A stretch of DNA of 6,643 nucleotides, taken from Ignavibacteriales bacterium CG12_big_fil_rev_8_21_14_0_65_30_8 (lineage in GTDB: Bacteria; Bacteroidota; Ignavibacteria; Ignavibacteriales; Ignavibacteriaceae). The stretch is taken from assembly GCA_002783525.1 (NCBI GenBank), contig PFGS01000276.1:1-6643 (forward strand). Reading direction: 5' to 3'. The notes below the pieces were generated by a model. The model was given only the letters and a program-made list of their open reading frames with translations, did not search any database and had not been told where the DNA came from. The position numbers were made by a program, and so were the translations under genes. Below are positions 1 to 6,643 of the stretch, piece by piece. How positions within the stretch are numbered: the stretch's first letter is position 1; every line of letters starts with the position of its first letter.

Positions 1-1835
1 ATGTTATCTTTAATAGAAACAATGAATCAACTGAAAAATTAATTCATTTTGCTGAAACCGTTAAAGGAAAACAAAAAGGGGAAGCAGTAAAAGATGAATG
101 GAGAAATTTATCAGTAGAAGATAGACTTAAACATTCATTGGTAAAAGGTATTATAGATTTTATATATGAAGACACCGAAGAAGCCAGAAAGAAATATGAT
201 AAACCATTAAGCGTGATAGAAGGACCGCTAATGGATGGTATGAGCGTTGTTGGTGATCTTTTCGGATCAGGAAAAATGTTTTTACCACAGGTTGTAAAGA
301 GCGCAAGGGTTATGAAAAAAGCAGTTGCTTACTTAACGCCATATATTGAAAAAGAAAAACAAAGTCTTGGAGATCTAACAGGTGCAGGTAAAGTTTTATT
401 AGCAACAGTTAAAGGCGATGTTCACGATATTGGAAAAAACATTGTAGGGGTTGTTCTCGGCTGTAATAATTATGAAGTTATTGATCTTGGGGTAATGGTT
501 TCATCTGATAGAATTTTAGAAACAGCAATTAAAGAAGATGTTGATGTTATCGGTTTAAGTGGACTGATAACTCCATCACTTGATGAGATGGTTCATGTTG
601 CAAAAGAAATGGAAAGAAAAGGAATTAAGAAACCTCTTCTAATTGGCGGTGCAACAACATCGCGTATTCACACAGCTGTAAAAATTGCACCCAATTATAG
701 TCAAAACACAATTCATGTTTTAGATGCATCTAAAAGTGTTCCCGTTGTTAGTGGTTTGATAAGTAAAGATGATAAGGCTAGAACGGATCTTATTGATAAG
801 TATAAAAAAGAATATTCAGAATTAAGGGAAAATTATTTAAACAAAAGAGAAGAAAAAAATATTATCAGCATAGAAGATGCACAAAAAAATAAACTTAAAA
901 TTGACTGGGATAAAACAGAGATTACAACACCTAATTTTTTAGGGACAAAAACATTAAATGATTTTTCTTTAACTGAAATTAAAAAATATATTGACTGGAC
1001 ACCCTTCTTTTTAACCTGGGAAATGAAAGGAAGATATCCAGATATTTTAGAAAATAAAAAATATGGCAAGGAAGCAAAAAAATTATTTAATGACGCGAAC
1101 AAACTTTTAAATGAAATTATTTCAAATAAGTTCCTAACGGCAAATGGAGTGTTTGGTATTTATCCCGCAAATTCTATTGATGATGATATAGAAATTTTCA
1201 CTGATGAAAACAGAACATCAATTAAAAGAACACTACATACATTAAGACAACAAAATAAAAAATCTAAAGGAGAACCAAACATTGCCCTTTCAGATTTTAT
1301 TGCACCAAAAGAAAAAGGTAAAACTGACTACATAGGTGCTTTTGCTGTAACCACTGGAATCGGTTTGGAAGGAATAGTTAATAAATTTGAAAAAGATAAT
1401 GACGATTACAACAGCATTTTGTCAAAAGCAATTGCAGACAGATTAGCAGAAGCTTTTGCAGAACTTCTTCACGAAAAAATAAGAAAAGAATTCTGGGGTT
1501 ATTCACCAAATGAAAATTTAACCGGCATAGAAAAAATAAAAGAAAAATATGTTGGTATTCGTCCTGCACCAGGATATCCTGCGCAGCCTGACCATACAGA
1601 AAAACCAATTATTTTTGATTTGCTGAAAGCAAGTAAAGAAACAGGAATTACTTTAACAGAAAGTTTGGCAATGCATCCTGCAGCAAGTGTTTGCGGTCTT
1701 TATTTTTCACATCCGCAAGCTAAATATTTTAATGTCGGTAAACTTGGCAAAGACCAGGTTTTGGATTACCATCGCAGAAAAGGAATGAGTGTAAGCGAAA
1801 TTGAAAAATGGCTGGGAAGTAATTTAAGTTATTAG
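1..1835 (+). CDS. metH: Cobalamin-dependent methionine synthase, C-terminal part (5' truncated by window edge)
   Basis: This enzyme transfers a methyl group from 5-methyltetrahydrofolate to homocysteine through cobalamin, giving methionine and tetrahydrofolate in the cytoplasm. The frame is open from base 3 and encodes 610 residues here. By recall of the E. coli protein, about 618 N-terminal residues (homocysteine and folate domains) lie outside the window. Residues about 33-122 are the four-helix cap (EGPLMDGM, GKMFLPQVVKSARVM). Residues about 123-275 are the cobalamin domain, with DVHDIGKN supplying the cobalt-ligand histidine (His141 here, codon 423-425, matching E. coli His759), then GLSGLITPS and IGGATTS. 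The rest is the AdoMet reactivation domain: IDWTPFF (Asp331, matching Asp946), RPAPGYP at 1560-1580 and YFSHP (Tyr567, matching Tyr1189). From the histidine to the stop is 470 residues against about 469 in E. coli, so the C-terminus is intact. All key residues are present, so it should be active and reactivatable by AdoMet and flavodoxin or an equivalent reductant. Confidence 0.97.
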   Translation, partial: VIFNRNNESTEKLIHFAETVKGKQKGEAVKDEWRNLSVEDRLKHSLVKGIIDFIYEDTEEARKKYDKPLSVIEGPLMDGMSVVGDLFGSGKMFLPQVVKSARVMKKAVAYLTPYIEKEKQSLGDLTGAGKVLLATVKGDVHDIGKNIVGVVLGCNNYEVIDLGVMVSSDRILETAIKEDVDVIGLSGLITPSLDEMVHVAKEMERKGIKKPLLIGGATTSRIHTAVKIAPNYSQNTIHVLDASKSVPVVSGLISKDDKARTDLIDKYKKEYSELRENYLNKREEKNIISIEDAQKNKLKIDWDKTEITTPNFLGTKTLNDFSLTEIKKYIDWTPFFLTWEMKGRYPDILENKKYGKEAKKLFNDANKLLNEIISNKFLTANGVFGIYPANSIDDDIEIFTDENRTSIKRTLHTLRQQNKKSKGEPNIALSDFIAPKEKGKTDYIGAFAVTTGIGLEGIVNKFEKDNDDYNSILSKAIADRLAEAFAELLHEKIRKEFWGYSPNENLTGIEKIKEKYVGIRPAPGYPAQPDHTEKPIIFDLLKASKETGITLTESLAMHPAASVCGLYFSHPQAKYFNVGKLGKDQVLDYHRRKGMSVSEIEKWLGSNLSY

Positions 1836-1886
1836 CCGTTTTACTTAATTTTATCAACATTTTAAGCTATTTATAATAAAATATTA

Positions 1887-1906
1887 CCATTCAACACAAA
1901 GAATGG
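1887..1906. repeat. Small inverted repeat after metH (6-bp stem, 8-nt loop)
   Basis: CCATTC at 1887-1892 is matched by GAATGG at 1901-1906 around the loop AACACAAA. It lies 51 bp past the metH stop, where a transcript end would be expected. No run of T follows on the + strand (the next bases are ATAATGCCTAAAAAAATC), so it is not a classical intrinsic terminator. It may be a weak 3' hairpin or chance. Confidence 0.3.
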
Positions 1907-1998
1907 ATAATGCCTAAAAAAATCAGGACATTCAACTTTAATAATTATAGAATAAAATTATATTGTAACCCCGGTTTATTTTTTCTAGTCAATATAGT

Positions 1999-2014
1999 AT
2001 TAAAAGTTTTTAAT
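1999..2014. repeat. AT palindrome next to the adaptor ribosome binding site
   Basis: ATTAAAA at 1999-2005 and TTTTAAT at 2008-2014 form a perfect 7-bp inverted repeat with a 2-bp spacer, ending one base before the ribosome binding site of the adaptor gene. The placement would suit a repressor operator. Composition is pure A/T apart from one G, so chance is quite likely in this background. I found no convincing promoter hexamers or TAnnTTTG box in the 1836-2028 gap to pair it with. Confidence 0.25.
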
Positions 2015-2015
2015 T

Positions 2016-2023
2016 AGGAAGAG
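2016..2023 (+). promoter_or_regulatory. Ribosome binding site of the adaptor gene
   Basis: AGGAAGAG, a purine-rich Shine-Dalgarno-like run, lies 5 bases before the ATG at 2029. It supports that ATG as the start and is the only convincing Shine-Dalgarno sequence visible at a start codon in this window. Confidence 0.7.
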
Positions 2024-2028
2024 AAAAT

Positions 2029-3225
2029 ATGTTAAAGAAAAATTATAAAAGAATAGTATCTGTTGTTGGAGTTTTGTTGGTTGGTATTGTAATAATGATA
2101 GCGCTTGGTTCTACTGAAAAAGAAAGTAACAAAAGAGATTTACTACCAGAGACAAGAACAGTTGCAACACAAACCCTAACATTCGAAAATATGAATTTGG
2201 AAATAACCGGATATGGTACAATTCGTTCACAAAACGAACTTAATGTTATTACAGAAGCATCCGGAAAAATTTTATTTGCAAAAAATAATTTGAAAAGCGG
2301 TACATTTGTAAAAAAAGGTGAATTAGTTGTAGCGATTGATCAAAGAGAAATAGAAAATAACTTGTACTCATTGCGTTCAAATTATTTAAAAGCAATTGCA
2401 TCATTACTTGCAGAAATGAGAATTGAAAATGAAGCCATATATAAAAAATGGTCAACATATTTTGAGTCTATAAACATAGAAAAACCGATTCCTGAATTAC
2501 CAAAAGATCTAACGGCAAGGGAAAAAATAAAACTGAGCGCAAGGGATATTCTTACAAAGTTTTATGATGTTAAAAACCAGGAAATATTACTTACAAAATA
2601 TAAAATAACAGCACCGTTTGACGGTTATTTAGAATCCAATGGAATTGTTGAAAATAGTATTGTATCAAAAGGTATGCAGTTATTTAAAATAACTGATGCA
2701 AAAAACCTTGAGATAGCAATACCGTTATTGACAGAAGATATAAATATGATAGACTTTTCAAAAAATCCTTCAGTGAAACTTTATTCTGAAAAAAGTGATG
2801 TGCTTCTAAAAGGAAGAATTATAAGAAAAGAAACAAATATTCAGAAGAACTCACAGACACTTGATGTATTTGTCGCATTTAGAAATGAAAATCTTAATAC
2901 ATATTTTCTACCCGGCAATTATATCCGCACATCAATTCAGGGCAAATATTTAAAAAATGTTGCATTGGTACCCAGACATTTGGTTGATAATGATAACTAT
3001 GTTTATACAATGGTTAACGATAAACTTGATAGAATTAAAGTTGATATAATAACAATTCAAAATAATTTTGCAGTTGTAAAAAATACGGTGACTAAGGATA
3101 CAAGAATTGTTACAACTATTCTTCAAAAACCATTATTAGGAATGAGGCTTAAATCAATAAATGAGTCTCTTAAATTAAATACTGATGGACAAAACTTAAA
3201 CTCTACCACTGTAGGAAAAGAATAA
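2029..3225 (+). CDS. Periplasmic adaptor subunit (membrane fusion protein, HlyD/AcrA-like) of an RND efflux pump
   Basis: This 398-residue protein should be anchored in the inner membrane and link the RND permease encoded just downstream to an outer-membrane channel. A short basic N-terminus (MLKKNYKR) leads into one hydrophobic helix at about residues 9-27. No lipobox cysteine is present, so the anchor is a membrane helix or uncleaved signal rather than a lipid. The split lipoyl (barrel-sandwich) domain is clear: its first half is at about 70-104 (SGKILFA, VKKGELVVAID) and its second at about 192-224 (ITAPFDGYL, VSKGMQLFKITD). Between them, residues 106-190 form the helical hairpin, which carries a Pro153/Pro155/Pro158 stretch. 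The beta-barrel (about 225-295) and membrane-proximal domain (about 300-380, LVPRHLV) follow. The start is supported by AGGAAGAG 5 bases upstream. The gene is almost certainly co-transcribed with the permease 25 bp downstream. Family assignment is firm; the substrate cannot be read from the sequence. Confidence 0.93.
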   Translation: MLKKNYKRIVSVVGVLLVGIVIMIALGSTEKESNKRDLLPETRTVATQTLTFENMNLEITGYGTIRSQNELNVITEASGKILFAKNNLKSGTFVKKGELVVAIDQREIENNLYSLRSNYLKAIASLLAEMRIENEAIYKKWSTYFESINIEKPIPELPKDLTAREKIKLSARDILTKFYDVKNQEILLTKYKITAPFDGYLESNGIVENSIVSKGMQLFKITDAKNLEIAIPLLTEDINMIDFSKNPSVKLYSEKSDVLLKGRIIRKETNIQKNSQTLDVFVAFRNENLNTYFLPGNYIRTSIQGKYLKNVALVPRHLVDNDNYVYTMVNDKLDRIKVDIITIQNNFAVVKNTVTKDTRIVTTILQKPLLGMRLKSINESLKLNTDGQNLNSTTVGKE

Positions 3226-3250
3226 AAACAAAACCTATATAGTAAATAAT

Positions 3251-6200
3251 ATGCTAGAAAAATTTTTAAGATATTTCATTAAGCACTCAGTACTTACAAA
3301 CTGGATAATGATAGTTATTTGTATTGCAGGTGTTTTCGGACTTTTCAACCTAAATAAAAGAGTCGACCCTAAATTAAAAGTTGACAGAATTGAGGTTGAC
3401 GTACCCTACCCCGGTGCTTCAGCAATTGAGGTTGAAGAAGGTATTGTTATTAAGATAGAAGAAAATTTAAGAGGTGTTGAAGGCATTGAAAAAATTACTT
3501 CTAATTCAAGAGATGGTTTTGGTTCTCTTGATGTTGAAATAACTCCAGGTTATGATATGAACAAAGCAATTCAGGATATTAAAAATTCTGTAAATTCAAT
3601 CAGTTCATATCCAACCGATGCCGAGAAACCAGTAGTCTACCAAACCACACAATGGAACAGAGCAATAATGCTCAGCATTTATGGGCCTGATGATTTATTT
3701 ACACTTAAAAAAATAGTAGAAGAATTCAGAGATGAATTATTAAGCACAGGAAAAATTTCTAATTTTAGAATTTGGGGAATACCAGACAGGGAATTTTCTA
3801 TCGAAGTTTCTCCTCAGGATTTAATAAGATATAAATTAACAATTAATGATATAAGCCAGGCAATAAGAAATTCTAACCTAAACCTTTCTTCAGGCTCTGT
3901 ACTTACTAATCAAGAAGAAATATTAATTAGAACATATAACAAAAAATATCAAGCCGTTGATCTTGAAAATATTGAAGTTACATCAAACATTGACGGACAA
4001 AAAATACTCTTAACTGATATTTGCACTGTACAAGAACAATGGCCTGACAATAGATTTTATTCGGAATATAACGGCAAACAATCTGTGGGATTTAATGTAA
4101 TGTATAACAACAATGAAGATGTTGTTGAAATTGTAGATATAACAGAAGCTCTTGCAAAAAAATATGAAGCAAAATATGACGGATTAGTTCACTTTAATAC
4201 TTTTATAAAAGAAACAGATGACCTTGAAGAAAGAATAGACCTGATGACACAGAATGGAATTCTTGGTCTTGTTTTAGTAATTGTTCTTTTGGGAGTATTT
4301 TTAAATACTCGTCTTTCTTTTTGGGTTGCTCTCGGAATTCCTATTTCATTGTTGGGTATGTTCTTTGTTCTTTGGGTTTTAGATATCAGCATAAATGAGA
4401 TGAGCCTTTTCGGTGTAATTTTGGTAATTGGCATTTTGGTTGATGATGGAATTGTAATAGGGGAAAGTATTTATACTCAATGGGAAAAACACGGAAAAAC
4501 ACCATTACGTGCTGCAATTGATGGTACAAAAGATGTGATTAAACCTGTTTCCATTTCAATTTTTACAACCATGGTTGCATTTATGCCATATTTCTATTTT
4601 TATGGAAATCTTGGAAAATATGTCTGGCAGATTGCTGCTGTAGTAATTATATCTCTTGGATTTTCTCTGATCGAAGCAGCAATGATTTTACCTGCACATC
4701 TTGCACATTCAAAAGCTCTTCATATAGAAGAAAAATCTAACAATTTCTTTGTAAGATTAAGAAAATCAACAGACAAAATTCTTGATATATTTTTAACCAA
4801 GATTTTTGCAAAAATTTTAAGGTTTAGCCTTGAACATCGATGGGCAGTATCAACATCAATTATTGCCATTATATTTATTATTATTGGTCTTTTTCAAGGC
4901 TCACATGTAAGAGCTCAATTTTTTCCGTCAATTGAACCCCCATATGCAAGAATACAAGCCGAAGTACCTGCAGGAACTTCAGCCAAAGTAGCAAATCAAA
5001 TAAGATACGATTTAATAGATAAATCATTTGCATTTGGAGAAAAGTGGAAAGACTCAATTAAAACAACACTAGATCCCATTCAACATTTTACTTCATGGAT
5101 GAATGGCGGAACAATAAATATTTTCTTCGTTCTTCCTAAATCAGATAAAAGGAGTTATACAATAGCAGAATTTTCAGATGCATTAAGTGAATACATAGGC
5201 TCTGTTCCTGAAGCCGAAAACATAATAGTTGGCGGATGGAATTTTGGCGGAACACCTATTTCGGTAAAATTTCAAAGTACTGATTATATCCAGCTTTTTA
5301 AAGCCAAGGAAATGTTAAAAGAAGAATTAAAAAAGATAGACGGCGTTAAAGATATAAGAGATGATACGCCTTTAGGTAATAATGAATTTATAGTAACGCT
5401 AAAACCCAAAGGGGAAGCTCTTGGTTTTACTCTTAGAGATCTAACTACTCAACTCAGGCAAGGTTTTTACGGACAGGAAGTGATGAGATTACAAAGAGGA
5501 AGAGACGAAGTAAAAGTATGGGTTAGATTTACTAAAGAAAACAGAACTTCAATAAGCCAGATAGAAAACTTAAAAGTGAGAACACCTAGCAATGAATATG
5601 TTCCTTTTAAAGAAGTTGCATCTTTTCAGATAAAAAGAGGACTTAGAAGAATTAGACACGAAAACGGGGAAAGATCAATAACTGTTTTTGCTAACATGGA
5701 TTACACAAAAAATGATCAAGCAGTTGTTTTAAAAGAATTAGACAATGTGGTGGTACCAAAGATACTTTCTAAAGTGGAAGGAGTAACAAGAAGTTACGGT
5801 GGACAGTCAGAAGAAGTTACAAAAATGGTAAACTCTATGACTTACTCTATGACAATTGCATTATTAATTATGTTCACAATCCTTATGTTCCTTTTAAAAT
5901 CGTACATTGAAACATTACTCGTTATGTCTCTTATTCCACTTGGAATTATTGGTGCAGTTATTGGGCATCTTATAATAGGGATACCAATTTCAATTCTTTC
6001 ATTTCTTGGTATTGTTGCTCTTGCAGGAATAATTGTAAACGATTCAGTTATACTTATTGATAAGTACAATAAACTTTTAAAGAAAGGTGATAAAATAAAA
6101 AACGCATTATTTAATGCGGGAATGACAAGATTCAGACCAATAGTACTAACCACTGTAACTACAGCCGGAGGATTAGCACCAATTATTTTATTGAAAAGCG

Positions 6201-6376
6201 AACAGGGACAATTTCTTGTACCTATGGCAGTATCCGTAGCATTCGGTTTGATATTCGGAACATTCTTAACTTTAATCTTTTTACCATCAACACTTTATGT
6301 CATAAACGATGTTAAAGTGTATATTGCATCAAAAACAGGTAAACAAAAAGCAGAACCTGTCCTGATTAAAGAATAA
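3251..6376 (+). CDS. RND-family efflux permease (AcrB/HAE-type inner-membrane subunit)
   Basis: This proton-driven exporter in the inner membrane has 1041 residues, the usual length for the family. It shows the duplicated RND plan. TM1 is at about 17-36, followed by a large periplasmic porter region containing VDVPYPGAS near its start. TM2-TM6 lie at about 335-484, TM7 at about 531-550, the second periplasmic region at about 551-862, and TM8-TM12 at about 863-1012. TM4 carries the proton-relay pair Asp398-Asp399 in GILVDDGIVIGES. After TM10, RFRPIVLTT supplies Arg960 and Thr967, matching AcrB Arg971 and Thr978. The position of AcrB Lys940 is Asn930, followed by Asp931 (IIVNDSVILID). I see no methionine cluster that would argue for a CusA-like metal pump, so drugs, detergents, lipids or similar amphiphiles are more likely; this is inference. 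The ATG at 3251 is the natural N-terminus (LEKFLRYFIKHSVLTNWIM, typical before TM1), although no Shine-Dalgarno sequence precedes it. It follows its adaptor by 25 bp in one operon. Confidence 0.95.
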   Translation: MLEKFLRYFIKHSVLTNWIMIVICIAGVFGLFNLNKRVDPKLKVDRIEVDVPYPGASAIEVEEGIVIKIEENLRGVEGIEKITSNSRDGFGSLDVEITPGYDMNKAIQDIKNSVNSISSYPTDAEKPVVYQTTQWNRAIMLSIYGPDDLFTLKKIVEEFRDELLSTGKISNFRIWGIPDREFSIEVSPQDLIRYKLTINDISQAIRNSNLNLSSGSVLTNQEEILIRTYNKKYQAVDLENIEVTSNIDGQKILLTDICTVQEQWPDNRFYSEYNGKQSVGFNVMYNNNEDVVEIVDITEALAKKYEAKYDGLVHFNTFIKETDDLEERIDLMTQNGILGLVLVIVLLGVFLNTRLSFWVALGIPISLLGMFFVLWVLDISINEMSLFGVILVIGILVDDGIVIGESIYTQWEKHGKTPLRAAIDGTKDVIKPVSISIFTTMVAFMPYFYFYGNLGKYVWQIAAVVIISLGFSLIEAAMILPAHLAHSKALHIEEKSNNFFVRLRKSTDKILDIFLTKIFAKILRFSLEHRWAVSTSIIAIIFIIIGLFQGSHVRAQFFPSIEPPYARIQAEVPAGTSAKVANQIRYDLIDKSFAFGEKWKDSIKTTLDPIQHFTSWMNGGTINIFFVLPKSDKRSYTIAEFSDALSEYIGSVPEAENIIVGGWNFGGTPISVKFQSTDYIQLFKAKEMLKEELKKIDGVKDIRDDTPLGNNEFIVTLKPKGEALGFTLRDLTTQLRQGFYGQEVMRLQRGRDEVKVWVRFTKENRTSISQIENLKVRTPSNEYVPFKEVASFQIKRGLRRIRHENGERSITVFANMDYTKNDQAVVLKELDNVVVPKILSKVEGVTRSYGGQSEEVTKMVNSMTYSMTIALLIMFTILMFLLKSYIETLLVMSLIPLGIIGAVIGHLIIGIPISILSFLGIVALAGIIVNDSVILIDKYNKLLKKGDKIKNALFNAGMTRFRPIVLTTVTTAGGLAPIILLKSEQGQFLVPMAVSVAFGLIFGTFLTLIFLPSTLYVINDVKVYIASKTGKQKAEPVLIKE

Positions 6377-6448
6377 CTATTACCGAAATTTGAACGCAAA
6401 GTTTTGAAGTAAAAAAACATTTCAATTCCAACTTATTCTAATTGTTTG

Positions 6449-6456
6449 TAATTTTG
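6449..6456 (+). promoter_or_regulatory. Candidate Bacteroidota-type -7 promoter box
   Basis: TAATTTTG matches the TAnnTTTG consensus known for the primary sigma factor of Bacteroidota. It lies 34 bases before the ATG at 6491, giving a plausible short leader. The usual TTG about 20 bases upstream is not present; the sequence there is TTCAATTCC. The call therefore rests on one element and on the taxon guess being right. Confidence 0.33.
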
Positions 6457-6475
6457 AATTCATCTTTCAAAATTA
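6449..6475. repeat. Perfect 10-bp inverted repeat before the last gene (possible operator)
   Basis: TAATTTTGAA at 6449-6458 is exactly complementary to TTCAAAATTA at 6466-6475, with the 7-base spacer TTCATCT between them. It overlaps the TAATTTTG box and ends 15 bases before the ATG at 6491. It could be an operator for a dimeric repressor or a leader hairpin. No T-run follows it, so a terminator for the RND gene is unlikely. Confidence 0.5.
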
Positions 6476-6490
6476 TTAAATGGAATAATA

Positions 6491-6643
6491 ATGGAAAACA
6501 AACCTGAAGAACAAACCCCCATAGAAAAAAAATCTTTTTCTGAAATAATCAGAAACGCATTTAAAGAACTTAAAGAAACAACCATTGCTTTTGTTAATGC
6601 GCCCAAAGCATTATGGGGCGTAAATGTTCCATATGTATTAGAA
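6491..6643 (+). CDS. Start of a probable membrane transporter, MFS-like (3' truncated by window edge)
   Basis: Fifty-one codons are visible and the frame is open to the window end. The first 36 or so residues are hydrophilic and charged (MENKPEEQTPIEKKSFSEII, then a basic/acidic amphipathic stretch), as expected for a cytoplasmic N-terminal tail. They lead to APKALWGVNVPYVLE, which resembles the entry into the first membrane helix of some major facilitator superfamily transporters. That resemblance is from memory and the segment is short, so the family is tentative. The ATG at 6491 has no Shine-Dalgarno sequence; it was chosen because the reading frame and codon use are coherent from there and because the next upstream ATG, at 6480, is stopped after one codon. 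The 114-bp gap after the RND gene, with a candidate promoter, suggests a separate transcription unit. It could instead be another multi-pass membrane protein. Confidence 0.6.
   Translation, partial: MENKPEEQTPIEKKSFSEIIRNAFKELKETTIAFVNAPKALWGVNVPYVLE

Noticed and set aside
1..42. ATG at base 1 opening a short frame
   Set aside because: It stops after 13 codons and is out of frame with metH, which reads through this region.
138..140. TTG at 138 as the start of a stand-alone 565-residue cobalamin-binding protein
   Set aside because: The same frame is open upstream to the window edge and its translation matches the MetH linker and cap (FNRNNES, DEWRNLSVEDRLKHSLVKG), so this is the interior of a longer gene.
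833..1608. Antisense open frames inside metH (833-1102 and 1378-1608)
   Set aside because: They lie opposite strongly conserved metH sequence and have low-complexity Phe/Leu/Ser-rich products, as expected from the complement of an AT-rich gene.
1941..1961. ATAATT/AATTAT inverted repeat in the metH-adaptor gap
   Set aside because: Six A/T pairs in an AT-rich gap is at the level expected by chance.
1966..1984. AACCCCGGTTTATTTTTT as an intrinsic terminator
   Set aside because: The only stem is AACC/GGTT with a two-base loop, too tight to form, so the T-rich tail has no hairpin to act with.
1963..2000. TTGTAA (1963) and TATAGT (1993) as a sigma-70 promoter for the adaptor gene
   Set aside because: The spacing is 24 bp, well beyond the usual 16-18, and no better pair was found.
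2249..2458. Antisense open frame inside the adaptor gene
   Set aside because: It is opposite the conserved lipoyl and hairpin coding region, with no ribosome binding site or recognisable product.
4189..6153. Antisense open frames inside the RND gene (4189-4434 and 5842-6153)
   Set aside because: Both mirror conserved transmembrane segments of the permease and their products resemble no family I know.
1..6643. tRNA or rRNA genes, CRISPR arrays, insertion sequences, attachment sites
   Set aside because: None was seen by reading; coding sequence fills most of the window and the gaps are too short or lack such structure.

Overview
The window is a strongly AT-rich stretch of bacterial DNA with every gene on the + strand. 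It holds four coding regions: the C-terminal half of cobalamin-dependent methionine synthase (metH, cut by the left edge), a periplasmic adaptor (membrane fusion protein) and its RND-family efflux permease as a tight pair, and the first 51 codons of a probable membrane transporter cut by the right edge. Low G+C, AT-rich intergenic gaps, uneven Shine-Dalgarno use and one TAnnTTTG-type box suggest the Bacteroidota/Ignavibacteriota side of the bacteria. No marker gene fixes this, so the assignment is an inference.

Layout. 1-1835: metH, from the end of the folate-domain linker through the cap, cobalamin and AdoMet reactivation domains to a natural stop. 1836-2028: a 193-bp gap with a small hairpin after metH and a short AT palindrome just before a good ribosome binding site. 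2029-3225: adaptor gene. 3226-3250: a 25-bp gap with no recognisable ribosome binding site. 3251-6376: RND permease, full length at 1041 residues. 6377-6490: a 114-bp gap holding a perfect 10-bp inverted repeat that overlaps a TAATTTTG box. 6491-6643: start of the last gene.

How the genes work together. The adaptor and permease should form the inner-membrane and periplasmic parts of a proton-driven tripartite efflux pump. No outer-membrane channel gene lies in the window, so that part is encoded upstream, downstream or elsewhere. metH is a housekeeping methionine/one-carbon gene, separated from the pump by a gap large enough for an independent promoter. The last gene also has its own gap and a candidate promoter.

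Nothing here is clearly a new system. The points most worth a second look are the inverted repeat before the last gene, the replacement of the usual TM10 lysine in the permease by Asn-Asp, and the proline-rich interruption in the adaptor's helical hairpin.
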